From the NCBI RefSeq assembly GCF_028583725.1, contig NZ_CP110680.1, positions 310,001 to 374,000 of the forward strand: 64,000 bases of DNA. Reading direction: 5' to 3'. Shown one piece after another: positions 1-8,806 of this stretch (positions within the stretch are counted from its first letter, which is position 1; every line of letters begins with the position of its first letter). Made by a program: the position numbers and the translations under genes. The notes beneath the pieces are model-generated. The model saw only the letters and a program-made list of their open reading frames with translations, made no database searches and was not told the origin of the DNA. Source of the stretch: Cellulomonas fimi (GTDB taxonomy: Bacteria > Actinomycetota > Actinomycetes > Actinomycetales > Cellulomonadaceae).

Positions 1-3000
1 TCGTCACGCCGCTGCGGCGTCTGACCGCCGCCGCCGGTGACGTCCGCGAGCAGCTCCCGAAGCTCGTCGAGCAGGTGGCCGTCCCCGGCGAGGGTCCCGA
101 GATCGTCCTGCAGCCGATCCCCGTGAACTCCCGCGACGAGGTCGGCGCTCTGGCCGAGGCGTTCAACTCCGTGAACGCGACGACCGTCCAGGTCGCCCAG
201 GAGCAGGCCGCCCTCCGTGGCTCCATCGCGGAGATGTTCGTCAACGTCGCCCGTCGCGACCAGGTGCTCCTCAACCGCCAGCTGTCGTTCATCGACTCGC
301 TCGAGCGCGCGGAGGAGGACCCGTCGACCCTGGCGAACCTCTTCCGCCTCGACCACCTGGCCACCCGGATGCGTCGTAACGCGGAGTCGCTCCTCGTGCT
401 CGCCGGCATCGACTCCGGTCGACGCCTGCGCGACGCCATGCCGCTGTCCGACGTGATCCGGACCGCGTCCTCCGAGATCGAGCAGTACGACCGCGTCGAG
501 CTCGACCTGCAGGTCGACCCGCACATGCTCGGCTTCAACGCCCTCGGTGCCGCGCACATGCTCGCCGAGCTCCTCGAGAACGCGACGATCTTCTCCGAGC
601 CGGAGACGCCCGTCACCGTCACGACCGGCGTGTCCGGGCAGCACGTGTACGTCCGCATCCTCGACCACGGCCTCGGCATGACCGAGGCGGAGCTCGCCGC
701 GGCCAACTCGAAGATCGTGTCGGTGTCCGCCAGCGACGCCCTGGGCGCCCAGCGCCTCGGCCTCTTCGTCGTCGGCCGGCTGGCGCAGCGCCTCGGTGCC
801 GAGGTCCGCCTGCACAAGAGCTCGCAGGGCACCGGTACGGAGACCATCGTCCGGTTCCCGTCGACGCTGTTCGTCGCGACCGAGACCTCGCTGTACGGCG
901 CGCCGCCCGCGGCGCAGCCCGCGCAGCTGCCGGCCGCGGCCCCCGCCCCGGTGGCCGAGCAGGCGCCCGTCGTCCGCGAGGTCGACCTCGCGGCGCTCAC
1001 CGACGGCCAGACGGGCCTCGGCCTGCCGCGGCGCAAGAAGACGGACGACACGGGCGAGAACGAGATCGCGCCCTCGTCGCTGCCGGTGCGCGGCGGCGGC
1101 CAGCTGCCGACCCGCTCCGCGAAGACGTTCGACGAGGACAAGATCGTCCTGCCCGAGGTCCCGTCCGGGAACCTCGCCGCCGACCTCGGCTCCGCCGGGG
1201 GCGAGTGGACGCCGCCGACGATCGCGACGACCCCGCTCAACTCGGGCCTGCCGAGCCGCTCGCGGGCGTCGACCGCGGCGTGGGCCCCCACGCCCGAGCC
1301 CGAGGCCACCCCTGCTCCCGCCGCGCCCGCCTCGCCGGCCGCGCGTGCCGGTCTGTTCTCCGGGTTCCGCGGTCGCGGCGACCTGGCGACCGGCACCCCG
1401 GCGTCCGGCATCTCGATCCCCGGCCTGGCCTCGGACGACGACGACCGTCCCGCCGACCCGGTGCGCGCGCCCTGGATGTCGCTCGGTGCGCACTCCCAGG
1501 CCGCGGAGCCGATCGTCGTGCCGCAGCTCGCGGAGGACGACGAGTGGTCGCCGACCCCCGCCGAGGACTCGGCGGACGTCGTCGAGGCTCCGGCCGACGA
1601 GGTCGCCGTCGCGGCCGCTCCCGAGGAGTCCGAGCCGGCCTGGGCGCCGGCGCCGGTCGCCGAGACCGAGGAGCCTGTGTGGGCGCCGACCCCGGTTGCC
1701 GAGACCGAGGAGCCCGCGTGGGCGCCGACGCCGGTCGCCGAGTCGCAGGAGCCGACCTGGGCGCCGACTCCGGTTGCCGAGACCGAGGAGCCGACCTGGG
1801 CGCCGACCCCGGCCGCCGAGTCGCAGGAGCCCGCGTGGGCGCCGACGCCGGCCGCTGAGACGCAGGAGCCCGCGTGGGCGCCGACGCCGGTTGCCGAGTC
1901 GCAGGAGCCCGCGTGGGCGCCGACGCCGGCCGCTGAGACGCAGGAGCCCGTCTGGGCGCCGACCCCCGTCGCCGAGTCGCAGGAGCCCGCCTGGGCGCCG
2001 ACCCCGGTCGCCGAGACCGAGGAGCCCGCGTGGGCGCCGACGCCGGCCGCTGAGACGCAGGAGCCCGCCTGGGCCCCGTCGTTCGCACCGGCCGAGCCGA
2101 CGCCCGCCGCCGAGGAGCAGTGGAGCGCCCCCGAGGCGCCCGCCGCGACCTCGACCGGCCTGCCGTCGCGGTCCGCCGCACCCGCCGCCCCGGCCGCGTC
2201 GTGGGCCGAGCCCGTCGTCGACGAGCCCGCCACGGCCGACGCCCCCGCCGGTGACGCCCCGGTGTGGACGTCCCGCCTGCAGGGCTTCACGTCCTACAGC
2301 GGGTACGCCGGATGGGCTGCCCGCTCCACGACGCCGCAGGCCGACGTGCCGTTCGAGAAGGCCCTCGACGAGGCTCGCGCCTGGCACACGGGCGCCGTCC
2401 CGGTCGTGCCGGAGCCCGCAGCCCCGGCGCAGGAGCCGGCCGCCGAGGCCGACGCGTGGCCGACGCCCGCGTGGGAGGCGCCCGCCTGGGAGCCGCCGAC
2501 GTGGCAGGCGCCCGCCTGGGAGACCGCCGAGCCGGCCGCCGAGGCCGTCGCGGAGCCCGTCGTCCAGCCCGAGCCCGCCCCGGCTGCGCCGACGTTCGCC
2601 CCCGTGCAGCTCGTCCCCGACGAGGAGCCCGAGGCCGCGTGGGAGGCGCCCGTCGCCGAGCCGCAGCCCGCGTGGGAGGCGCCGGTCGCCGAGCCGCAGC
2701 CCGCCTGGGGTGCGCCCGTCGCCGAGCAGGCCTGGCAGGCCCCGGCCGCCGAGCCGCAGCCGGCGTGGCAGGCGCCCGTCGCCGAGCAGCAGCCCGCGTG
2801 GCAGCCGCCCGTCGCCGAGGCTCCCGTCGCCCCGGAGCCCGTCGCCGAGCAGGCCGGCCCGCAGCCCGTGTGGCACGGCGCGACCCGCGCGTTCGCGCCC
2901 ACCGAGGAGCCCGCGGCCGCCGCGGCTGCCGCCCCGAGCGCCGGCTTCAACGAGCTCGTCCAGGGGGGCGAGCAGGACAAGCCGAAGCGTCGCTGGGGTC

Positions 3001-3647
3001 TGTTCGGTCGTCGCAAGGGTGAGGACGGCGCCGAGACGGCGTCCGCGCCGACCCCGGTCGCCCCCGCGCCCGTCGCGGAGCAGCCCGCCCCGCCGCGCAC
3101 GTCCGCCTGGAACGCCGAGCAGCCGCCCGCGCCCGCCGCCACGCCCTCGTGGGCCGCGGCGACGTGGACCGCCCCGGCCGCGCCCGCCCCGGCCCCGGCT
3201 CCCGTGCCGGCCGCCGCGGCGACCGAGCAGCGGTCCGGCGCCGGCTGGGCGCCGCCGGAGTGGGCTCCCCGCCCGCCGGCAGCCGCGGCCCCGGCCGCGA
3301 CCGTCCCGCACCCGTCGCTCCCGCCGTCGGTCGCGCCCCGCATCGGGACGCTCGACGACGAGGTCGCCGCGATGCTCGCGATGCGATCGGACATCCAGGA
3401 GCAGGCGCTCTCGGAGCTCAGCCAGCTGTCCGCCTACCGGCCCGCCTCGATGGGCATGTCCGGTGAGACGCTGCAGCGGCGTGTTCCTTCAGCTGTGCCG
3501 TCGGCCGTCCCGGCCGCGGACGAGGGCAAGCCCGTCCAGCGCGACGCGGACCAGCTCCGCTCCCGCCTGTCGAGCTTCCAGTCCGGGACCAGCCGTGGCC
3601 GTCGTGCCGCGGACGGCCCCTCCGGCCAGAACGGCCAGGCCTCATGA
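1..3647 (+). CDS. cvnA: Conservon CvnA: sensor-kinase-like ATPase with long W/P repeat tail (5' partial)
   Basis: The frame is open from base 3, so the N-terminus (normally membrane helices and a sensor domain) lies outside the window. The visible part begins in a HAMP-like segment. An H-box-like helix (DHLATRMRR, visible residue about 118) follows, then a HATPase_c domain with N-box ELLENA (about 190), G1 DHGLGM and a G2-like LGLFVVGRLAQRLG. The remaining ~900 residues are Ala/Pro/Trp-rich low-complexity sequence with tandem WAPTP units and no recognisable domain. In Streptomyces, CvnA works with CvnB-D as a membrane-associated complex likened to a G-protein-coupled receptor; transfer of that role is inference. 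The next gene starts 85 nt downstream. The very long repeat tail is unusual for the family. Confidence 0.9.
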   Translation, partial: VTPLRRLTAAAGDVREQLPKLVEQVAVPGEGPEIVLQPIPVNSRDEVGALAEAFNSVNATTVQVAQEQAALRGSIAEMFVNVARRDQVLLNRQLSFIDSLERAEEDPSTLANLFRLDHLATRMRRNAESLLVLAGIDSGRRLRDAMPLSDVIRTASSEIEQYDRVELDLQVDPHMLGFNALGAAHMLAELLENATIFSEPETPVTVTTGVSGQHVYVRILDHGLGMTEAELAAANSKIVSVSASDALGAQRLGLFVVGRLAQRLGAEVRLHKSSQGTGTETIVRFPSTLFVATETSLYGAPPAAQPAQLPAAAPAPVAEQAPVVREVDLAALTDGQTGLGLPRRKKTDDTGENEIAPSSLPVRGGGQLPTRSAKTFDEDKIVLPEVPSGNLAADLGSAGGEWTPPTIATTPLNSGLPSRSRASTAAWAPTPEPEATPAPAAPASPAARAGLFSGFRGRGDLATGTPASGISIPGLASDDDDRPADPVRAPWMSLGAHSQAAEPIVVPQLAEDDEWSPTPAEDSADVVEAPADEVAVAAAPEESEPAWAPAPVAETEEPVWAPTPVAETEEPAWAPTPVAESQEPTWAPTPVAETEEPTWAPTPAAESQEPAWAPTPAAETQEPAWAPTPVAESQEPAWAPTPAAETQEPVWAPTPVAESQEPAWAPTPVAETEEPAWAPTPAAETQEPAWAPSFAPAEPTPAAEEQWSAPEAPAATSTGLPSRSAAPAAPAASWAEPVVDEPATADAPAGDAPVWTSRLQGFTSYSGYAGWAARSTTPQADVPFEKALDEARAWHTGAVPVVPEPAAPAQEPAAEADAWPTPAWEAPAWEPPTWQAPAWETAEPAAEAVAEPVVQPEPAPAAPTFAPVQLVPDEEPEAAWEAPVAEPQPAWEAPVAEPQPAWGAPVAEQAWQAPAAEPQPAWQAPVAEQQPAWQPPVAEAPVAPEPVAEQAGPQPVWHGATRAFAPTEEPAAAAAAAPSAGFNELVQGGEQDKPKRRWGLFGRRKGEDGAETASAPTPVAPAPVAEQPAPPRTSAWNAEQPPAPAATPSWAAATWTAPAAPAPAPAPVPAAAATEQRSGAGWAPPEWAPRPPAAAAPAATVPHPSLPPSVAPRIGTLDDEVAAMLAMRSDIQEQALSELSQLSAYRPASMGMSGETLQRRVPSAVPSAVPAADEGKPVQRDADQLRSRLSSFQSGTSRGRRAADGPSGQNGQAS
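1632..2060 (+). repeat. 39-bp tandem repeat array encoding EPxWAPTPxAExx
   Basis: Eleven consecutive 39-bp units inside cvnA encode the 13-residue unit EPAWAPTPVAETE/SQ, and a twelfth partial unit starts at 2061. A second, looser set with PAWxAPVAEPQ units lies at about 2640-2830. Unit variants alternate (TE, SQ, TQ endings), which suggests expansion by recombination of two-unit blocks. Confidence 0.9.
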
Positions 3648-3732
3648 CGGCCTACGAATCCCGACCAGCCGTCTCCGCCCAGGTGACGTCTCACCCCGCA
3701 GTCGTCACCGACTGCACCAGCAAGGAGGAAGT

Positions 3733-4182
3733 GTGACCGCGCTCAGCACCGAGGCAGCCAACTTCGGCTGGCTCCTGGACAACTTCGTCCGGACCGTGCC
3801 CGGCACTCGCCACACGCTCGTGGTGTCGGCGGACGGTCTGCTCATGGCGATGTCCGAGCAGCTCGACCGCACCAGCGGCGACCAGCTCGCGGCGATCGTC
3901 TCCGGCATGTCGAGCCTGACCCGTGGCGCGTCGCGCCAGCTCCGTGCGGGGGAGGTGCGCCAGGCGATCATCGAGATGGACGCCCTGTTCCTCTTCCTCA
4001 TGAGCGTCTCGAACGGCTCGGTCCTCGCCGTGGTCGCCGAGTCGAGCTGCGACGTCGGCCTCATCGGCTACGAGATGGCGATGCTCGTCTCGCGCACCGA
4101 GGCGACGCTCACCCCGCAGCTCATCTCCGAGATGCGCGGCCAGCTCCCCGTCGACGGCGCGACCCGCGCCCCCGTGGCCTGA
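3733..4182 (+). CDS. cvnB: Conservon CvnB: roadblock/LC7 domain protein
   Basis: A 149-residue roadblock/LC7-fold protein: an N-terminal NFGWLLDNFV helix, a central LVVSADGLLMA strand-turn and a SVLAVVAESSCDVGLIGYEM segment typical of the family. Roadblock proteins bind small GTPases, often as activators, so the likely partner is CvnD encoded 400 bp downstream. The GTG start at 3733 is preceded by a strong Shine-Dalgarno (AAGGAGG, 3722-3728). It is the second gene of the conservon, 23 nt before cvnC. Length and gene order match Streptomyces conservons. Confidence 0.92.
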   Translation: MTALSTEAANFGWLLDNFVRTVPGTRHTLVVSADGLLMAMSEQLDRTSGDQLAAIVSGMSSLTRGASRQLRAGEVRQAIIEMDALFLFLMSVSNGSVLAVVAESSCDVGLIGYEMAMLVSRTEATLTPQLISEMRGQLPVDGATRAPVA

Positions 4183-4205
4183 CGCGAAACGGAGACGGCT
4201 CGAAC

Positions 4206-4583
4206 ATGAGTGAGCACATCGAGTACGAGGCCAGGACGGTGCGGCCCTACGCCGTCACCGGCGGCCGCGTGCGCTCGGCGCGCTCCGACCTGCCCCTCGA
4301 GGCGCTGGTCGAGGTGATGCCGGGCGCTGTGACCAGCGCGGGGCTGCCGCCCGAGAAGCGGGCGATCCTGCAGCACGCCGCGCACACCTACATCTCGGTC
4401 GCAGAGCTCTCGGCTCTGCTCCACCTCCCCCTCGGGGTGGTCCGGATCCTCGTGTCCGACCTCTCCGACCAGCAGTACGTGCGCGTGCACACCTCTCAGC
4501 CGGTCGAGGTCAACACCGGTGAGTCCCCCGCCCTGTCCCTGAGCGTGCTGGAGAGTGTTCTCAATGGCATTTCCGCCCTCTGA
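4206..4583 (+). CDS. cvnC: Conservon CvnC: DUF742 protein
   Basis: A 125-residue DUF742 protein. It carries the family features VRPYAVTGGR near the N-terminus and a C-terminal winged-helix-like part (AELSALLHLPLGVVRILVSDL). In conservons, CvnC is thought to sit in the complex with the GTPase and the kinase-like subunit; its biochemical role is not established. ATG start at 4206. The 3' end overlaps the start of cvnD by about 20 nt, which implies translational coupling. Confidence 0.9.
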   Translation: MSEHIEYEARTVRPYAVTGGRVRSARSDLPLEALVEVMPGAVTSAGLPPEKRAILQHAAHTYISVAELSALLHLPLGVVRILVSDLSDQQYVRVHTSQPVEVNTGESPALSLSVLESVLNGISAL

Positions 4584-5175
4584 CGCCGCCGTCGCCGCTC
4601 CGGCGGGGACCGCGGGGTCTGTCGCACCCACCGTCGTCAAGATCGTCGTCGCGGGCGGCTTCGCCGTCGGCAAGACGACCTTCATCGGGTCCATCTCGGA
4701 CATCGAGCCCCTCAACACCGAGGCCGCGATGACCGAGCACTCCGTCGGCGTCGACGACGCCGGTGGCGTGTCGGACCGCAAGACCACCACGACCGTCGCC
4801 ATGGACTTCGGCCGCATCGCGCTGCCGGGCCAGCTGTGGCTGTACCTGTTCGGCACGCCGGGCCAGGACCGCTTCCTCTTCATGTGGGACGACCTGGTCC
4901 GCGGCGCGATCGGTGCGGTCGTCCTGGTGGACACGGACCGTCTCGACCAGTGCTTCCCGGCGGTCGACTACTTCGAGAGCCGTGGCATCCCGTTCGTCGT
5001 GGGTGTCAACTGCTTCGACGGCGTCGCCAAGCACCAGCTCGACGACGTCCGTGAGGCCCTCGCCATCCCGGCGCACGTGCCCGTGCTCTACACGGACGCC
5101 CGGTCGCGTGCCGCCACCAAGCAGGCGCTCATCTCGCTCGTGCAGCTCGCGATGGAGCGTCTGCGCAACCGGTGA
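4564..5175 (+). CDS. cvnD: Conservon CvnD: small GTPase
   Basis: A 203-residue Ras-like/ATP-GTP-binding protein. The G1 P-loop GGFAVGKTT is at residues 31-39, the G3 region reads LFGTPGQDR, and the NKxD-like segment is replaced by VNCFDG, as usual in CvnD proteins. It is the presumed signalling GTPase of the conservon, paired with the roadblock protein CvnB. I chose ATG 4564 because a GGAGAG motif lies 8 nt upstream; GTG 4555 is possible but has no usable spacing. A strong hairpin terminator follows at 5191-5226. No cytochrome P450 gene follows, although several Streptomyces conservons have one. Confidence 0.92.
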   Translation: MAFPPSDAAVAAPAGTAGSVAPTVVKIVVAGGFAVGKTTFIGSISDIEPLNTEAAMTEHSVGVDDAGGVSDRKTTTTVAMDFGRIALPGQLWLYLFGTPGQDRFLFMWDDLVRGAIGAVVLVDTDRLDQCFPAVDYFESRGIPFVVGVNCFDGVAKHQLDDVREALAIPAHVPVLYTDARSRAATKQALISLVQLAMERLRNR

Positions 5176-5190
5176 GCCACCCCGCACGCA

Positions 5191-5226
5191 CCGACGGCCG
5201 GTCCCCGCACGGGGGCCGGCCGTCGG
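5191..5226 (+). terminator. Terminator hairpin of the cvn operon
   Basis: A 16-bp stem (5191-5206 with 5211-5226, one T-G wobble) closes a 4-nt GCAC loop, 16 nt after the cvnD stop. There is no clear T-run, as is common in very GC-rich actinobacteria. It argues against starting the next gene at the GTG overlapping the cvnD stop (5172). Confidence 0.8.
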
Positions 5227-5318
5227 CGTCTGCGCCCTCGTCGGCGGCCCCGCCGGACCACCGGGGGGTGGGTCGGGCGACGTCCGGGGTCCCAGACGGG
5301 GTGCGAGATCATGGGAGG

Positions 5319-6545
5319 GTGCCGCCGGTCGTCCCCCCGCCGCCACCCGAGCGCCGTCCGGTGCTCGGGCGTCCGCCGGTGCTCGACGGTCCGGGCGACG
5401 GGGCGGCCGACCGCGTGGTGACGCGTGTGCCGGTCCTGCCCGAGCCGCGCACGCCCGCCGACGACCGGCAGGCCGAGCAGCCCGTGCCGCCGATCCCGAC
5501 CGACGCGCACCCCGCCGGTCGGCCGCTGCCCTGGGCGCCGACCTCCGCACCTGCTCCGCCGCCCGACGTCCCGCACCCGTTCGCGCCCGTGCACGCGCAC
5601 GTGGCCTCGCCGGTCCAGGGGGGGCCGGCCGGCGTCGGCCCGGGCGCCGTCGGCCCGGGCGCCGTCGGCCCGGGCGCCGTCGAGCCGCCGCTCGTGGAGC
5701 CGCCGGTCGTGGAGCCGCCCGTCGTCGACACGGCTGTCGTCGAGCCGTCTGTCGTCGGACCGTCTGTCGTCGACCCGTCTGTTGTCGACCCGGCTGCGCT
5801 CGACCCGTCTGTCGTCGACTCGCCTGTCGTCGACCCGGCTGTCGTCGACCCGCCTGTCGTCGACCCGGCTGCGGTCGACTCGCCTGTCGTCGACTCGTCT
5901 GTCGTCGACTCGTCTGTCGTCGACTCGTCTGTCGTCGACTCGTCTGTCGTCGACTCGTCTGTCGTCGACTCGGCCGTCGTCCGGTCGGCTGTCGTCGGGC
6001 CGCCGGGGGACGCGCCAGACGACGACGTCGCGCCCACGGTGGCCGTCGACCCCGTCGCGCCCGACTCCGCCGCCCCGACCGGCGCCGTGCCGTGGTCGCT
6101 GGTGCCGCGCCGCGAGCGGCCCCGGGTCTACGTCGACGGGTCGGCGCTGACCCGGTACCTGCGCGGCGCACCGTCGCGCGACGCGTGGCTCGCGTGGGTC
6201 GCCGAGCACGAGGACCGGCTCGTCACGACGTTCCTCGGCGTGAGCGAGCTGCGTCGTGTCGCACGTCCGCGCGGGGTCGAGGCGCACGGCGTCGCGCACG
6301 ACGTGACCGACCGCGTCGAGGTCGTGCGGTTCTCCGACCAGTCCCTGCACGCGGCCGCGCGCGTCGCGACCGTGCTGCCGTCGTTCGTGGCGCTGCACGT
6401 GGGCGCCGCGGTCGCGCACGCGCAGGTCGGGACGGTCGCGACGTACGACGTGCAGCTCGCGCAGGTCGCGGCGCTGCACGGCCTCGAGGTCGTGAGCCCG
6501 GGGTGGCCGGCCGGCTGGTGGGAGCGGGCGCAGCCGGCGTCGTGA
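5319..6545 (+). CDS. PIN-domain protein with pentapeptide-repeat linker
   Basis: A 408-residue protein in two parts. Residues 1 to about 265 are Pro/Val/Asp-rich low complexity and include 21 consecutive five-residue units of the VVDSS type. The C-terminal ~140 residues form a PIN-like nuclease domain: VYVDGSALTRYL (first acidic residue), LGVSELRRV (Glu) and TYDVQLAQVAALHGLEVVSPG (C-terminal acidic residue and strand). PIN domains are Mg2+-dependent RNases; VapC toxins use this fold. No antitoxin gene is adjacent. The start is GTG 5319, six nt after GATCAT (5307-5312), a leaderless pattern; the upstream in-frame GTG 5172 would place the cvn terminator inside the gene. Function beyond the fold is unknown. 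Confidence 0.72.
   Translation: MPPVVPPPPPERRPVLGRPPVLDGPGDGAADRVVTRVPVLPEPRTPADDRQAEQPVPPIPTDAHPAGRPLPWAPTSAPAPPPDVPHPFAPVHAHVASPVQGGPAGVGPGAVGPGAVGPGAVEPPLVEPPVVEPPVVDTAVVEPSVVGPSVVDPSVVDPAALDPSVVDSPVVDPAVVDPPVVDPAAVDSPVVDSSVVDSSVVDSSVVDSSVVDSSVVDSAVVRSAVVGPPGDAPDDDVAPTVAVDPVAPDSAAPTGAVPWSLVPRRERPRVYVDGSALTRYLRGAPSRDAWLAWVAEHEDRLVTTFLGVSELRRVARPRGVEAHGVAHDVTDRVEVVRFSDQSLHAAARVATVLPSFVALHVGAAVAHAQVGTVATYDVQLAQVAALHGLEVVSPGWPAGWWERAQPAS
5679..5993 (+). repeat. 15-bp tandem repeat, 21 units (VVDSS-type)
   Basis: Twenty-one 15-bp units encode (V/L)xxxx pentads within the PIN-domain gene. Units 15-19 are identical at the DNA level (GTCGTCGACTCGTCT type), while the outer units are diverged. A homogeneous core with diverged flanks is the pattern left by recent slippage expansion. 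All units keep the frame. Confidence 0.9.
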
Positions 6546-6644
6546 GTGCCGCGTCGGTCGCGGAACGGGCGCTGGCGCGGAGGGCTGCTGTGGGAGGATC
6601 GACCCCAGCGCGCGGGCCTCGGGCAGGCGGACCCAGCGGCGCCG

Positions 6645-6739
6645 GGAGGGCTGTCTGAGCGGCCGAAAGAGACGGTCTTGAAAACCGTTGGGGCGGGACA
6701 CCCCCGTCCTCGTGGGTTCGAATCCCACGCCCTCCGCCA
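6645..6739 (+). tRNA. tRNA-Ser(UGA)
   Basis: A class II tRNA. The acceptor GGAGGGC (6645-6651) pairs with GCCCTCC. The anticodon stem ACGGT/ACCGT encloses the loop CTTGAAA with anticodon TGA. A long variable arm is present, the T-loop reads GGTTCGAATCC, and the discriminator G is followed by an encoded CCA (6737-6739). Confidence 0.97.
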
Positions 6740-6852
6740 CGCCCCCGCGCGTCCGGACCGCGGACGGGCGACCACGCGCCCGGCCGCGTCGTGCGACGGG
6801 TCACCCGCTGCGGGCGAGGAGGCGTCCTGGTCCCCGGGCCTACCGTCGACGG

Positions 6853-8280
6853 ATGACGGAGGAGCGCGTCGGGGTCGGGAGCCGGACGGCGCCTGAGGTC
6901 CGGCCGTCGGCCGAGCGGGCGGCACGGGCGGCCGAGGGGCGGTCGGCACGCAAGCGCGTCCCGCGGTCGGCGCTGGCGGACGTCGCGACGCGCGACGGGC
7001 GGCCGGGGGCGCTGGACCTGCTGGAGGCGCAGGCGACGACGCGGCTGCCGGACCTGGTGCCGGTGCGGTACGGGCGGATGGCGGAATCGCCGTTCGCGTA
7101 CCTGCGCGGGTCGGCGGTGGTGATGGCGGCGGACCTGGGCGCGTCGGAGGACACCGGGCTGCGGGTGCAGCTGTGCGGTGACGCGCACGTCGCGAACTTC
7201 GGGACGTACGGGTCGCCCGAGCGGAACCTCGTGTTCGACCTCAACGACTTCGACGAGACGCACCCGGGGCCGTTCGAGTGGGACCTGAAGCGGCTGCTGG
7301 CGAGCCTGGAGGTCGTGGGGCGCTCGCTCGACGTCGGGCGCCGCCGTCGGCGGGAGATCGTCGTGACGGCGGCGCGCGCGTACCGGGAGGCGGTGCGGGA
7401 CTTCGCGGGGCAGTCGGCGCTGGCGGTCTGGTACGCGCGGATCGACCTGGGGGACCTCGTCGACGCGGTGCCGCAGGACGAGCGGATGGTGCGGCGGGCA
7501 CGCACCGCGCTCGACAAGGCGCGACGACGCGACCACCTGCAGGCCGCCGCGCGGCTGACGCGCGTGGAGGGGGACGAGCGGCGGTTCGTCGCGGACCCGC
7601 CGCTCGTGTCGACGCTGGAGGACGTGCTGCCCGCGGACGCCGCACCCGCGTTCCGGCGGGGCATGACCGACCTGCTCGTCGACTACCGGGCGTCGCTGGC
7701 GCCGGACCGGCGTCGGCTCGCGGAGCGGTACCGGGTGGTCGACGTGGCCCGGAAGGTCGTGGGGGTGGGCAGCGTCGGGACGCGCGCGTTCGTGGTGCTG
7801 CTGCAGGGCGTGGACGCGGACGACGTGCTGGTGCTCCAGGCGAAGGAGGCGCAGGCGTCGGTGCTGGCGCCGCACGTGGGGGGCGACGGGTACGCGCAGC
7901 AGGGGCAGCGGGTCGTCGAGGGGCAGCGTCTGATGCAGGCGGTGAGCGACGTGATGCTCGGGTGGCAGCGGTCGGCGGGCCCGGACGGTGTCGCGCGGGA
8001 CTACTACGTGCGGCAGCTGCGCGACTGGAAGGGCGGTCTGGACCTGACGGGTGCGCGGCCGACGGGACTGACGGCGTACGGGCGGCTGTGCGCGTGGACG
8101 CTCGCGCGGGCGCACGCACGGTCGGGGGACGCGATCGCGATCGGCGCGTACCTGGGCGGGTCCTCGGCGGCGGACGAGGCGCTCGCGGACTTCGCGGCCG
8201 CGTACGCGGACCGCACGGAGTCGGACCACGCGGACCTGGAGGAGGCGGTCGACGACGGTCGGCTGCCGGTGGTTGGCTGA
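6853..8280 (+). CDS. DUF2252 family protein
   Basis: A 475-residue DUF2252 protein. Family features include FAYLRGSAVVMAADL, the block CGDAHVANFGTYGSPERN, FDLNDFDETHPGPFEWDLKR, and near the C-terminus YYVRQLRDWKGG and the helix containing ARAHARSGD. The GDAHxxNFG and DxNDFDE blocks resemble the catalytic and metal-binding parts of kinase-like (APH-type) folds, so a phosphotransferase-like fold is possible, but no activity is established. ATG 6853 lies six nt after TACCGT (6841-6846), indicating a leaderless transcript. The gene stands alone between tRNA-Ser and an accessory patch. Confidence 0.88.
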   Translation: MTEERVGVGSRTAPEVRPSAERAARAAEGRSARKRVPRSALADVATRDGRPGALDLLEAQATTRLPDLVPVRYGRMAESPFAYLRGSAVVMAADLGASEDTGLRVQLCGDAHVANFGTYGSPERNLVFDLNDFDETHPGPFEWDLKRLLASLEVVGRSLDVGRRRRREIVVTAARAYREAVRDFAGQSALAVWYARIDLGDLVDAVPQDERMVRRARTALDKARRRDHLQAAARLTRVEGDERRFVADPPLVSTLEDVLPADAAPAFRRGMTDLLVDYRASLAPDRRRLAERYRVVDVARKVVGVGSVGTRAFVVLLQGVDADDVLVLQAKEAQASVLAPHVGGDGYAQQGQRVVEGQRLMQAVSDVMLGWQRSAGPDGVARDYYVRQLRDWKGGLDLTGARPTGLTAYGRLCAWTLARAHARSGDAIAIGAYLGGSSAADEALADFAAAYADRTESDHADLEEAVDDGRLPVVG

Positions 8281-8283
8281 ACC

Positions 8284-8658
8284 TGCCCACCTACCAGTGG
8301 GGACAGCCTGACCCGCTCAACGAGGTGATCGCGAAGGCCACCCCGGCGCGCGCAGCACCTCGCACTGGTGCTGCTGCTGGCCACCATCGAGCAGGTCACC
8401 GGCGTGCACACCTGGCGGCACCCCGACGCCGCCAAGCGCGCGTACCTCACCGCCCTGGCCACCTGGGGCTACCCGCTGTCCGACGTGGAGGCCTTGCTCA
8501 CCGGCGAATCGACGGACGACGCGGAGGCATACGAGGGCGTCGAGTCCGTGGTCTGCGGGAACGCAGTCCCCGACGGCGAGGTCCGGTGGGGCGAGGGTCG
8601 CGCGATGTGCGAGGGGTGCGTCGGCAGCGACGTACGCGAGGACGACCCGGACGCATGA
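8284..8658 (+). pseudogene. Frameshifted ParB-like C-terminal fragment
   Basis: Translation in one frame gives a segment starting LPTYQWGQPDPLNEV, then +1 shifted near 8350 it continues with QHLALVLLLATIEQV, VHTWRHPDAAKRAYL and ATWGYPLSDVEALL. From memory this series resembles the C-terminal part of ParB/Spo0J-like partition proteins of actinobacterial plasmids and integrative elements. No N-terminal ParB nuclease-like or HTH domain is present upstream; the DUF2252 stop lies directly before it. It is therefore a 5'-truncated, frameshifted remnant. The intact 3' part could be read as a 96-codon ORF from 8368, but I see no good ribosome site for it. Confidence 0.45.
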
Positions 8659-8666
8659 GCAAGCCC

Positions 8667-8700
8667 CCTGGGCCGGGCAGGCGACACGCCCCGGCCCGGG
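8667..8700 (+). other. Strong GC hairpin after the ParB-like fragment
   Basis: GGGCCGGG (8670-8677) pairs perfectly with CCCGGCCC (8690-8697) over a 12-nt loop, extended by three more pairs including one wobble to 8667 and 8700. It lies 9 nt after the stop of the ParB-like fragment and may be its former terminator. Confidence 0.5.
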
Positions 8701-8806
8701 ACCGGCCAACCCGGCGGGGTCTGGCCCGCCGCAGGCATCGAGCCCCCGACGGCCCACAACCGCGCCCACCACCAGCCCCACCCGACCCGGAAGGACCGAC
8801 CCCACC

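Noticed and set aside
796..4182. A 1128-codon plus-strand frame overlapping cvnA
   Set aside because: Only its last 149 codons (cvnB, from 3733) are protein-like; the rest is Arg/Pro shadow of cvnA.
5172..5318. N-terminal extension of the PIN-domain gene to a GTG overlapping the cvnD stop
   Set aside because: It would include the cvn terminator hairpin, and a leaderless signature sits at GTG 5319.
5679..5993. Possible CRISPR-like array
   Set aside because: Units are 15 bp, contiguous without spacers and keep a coding frame.
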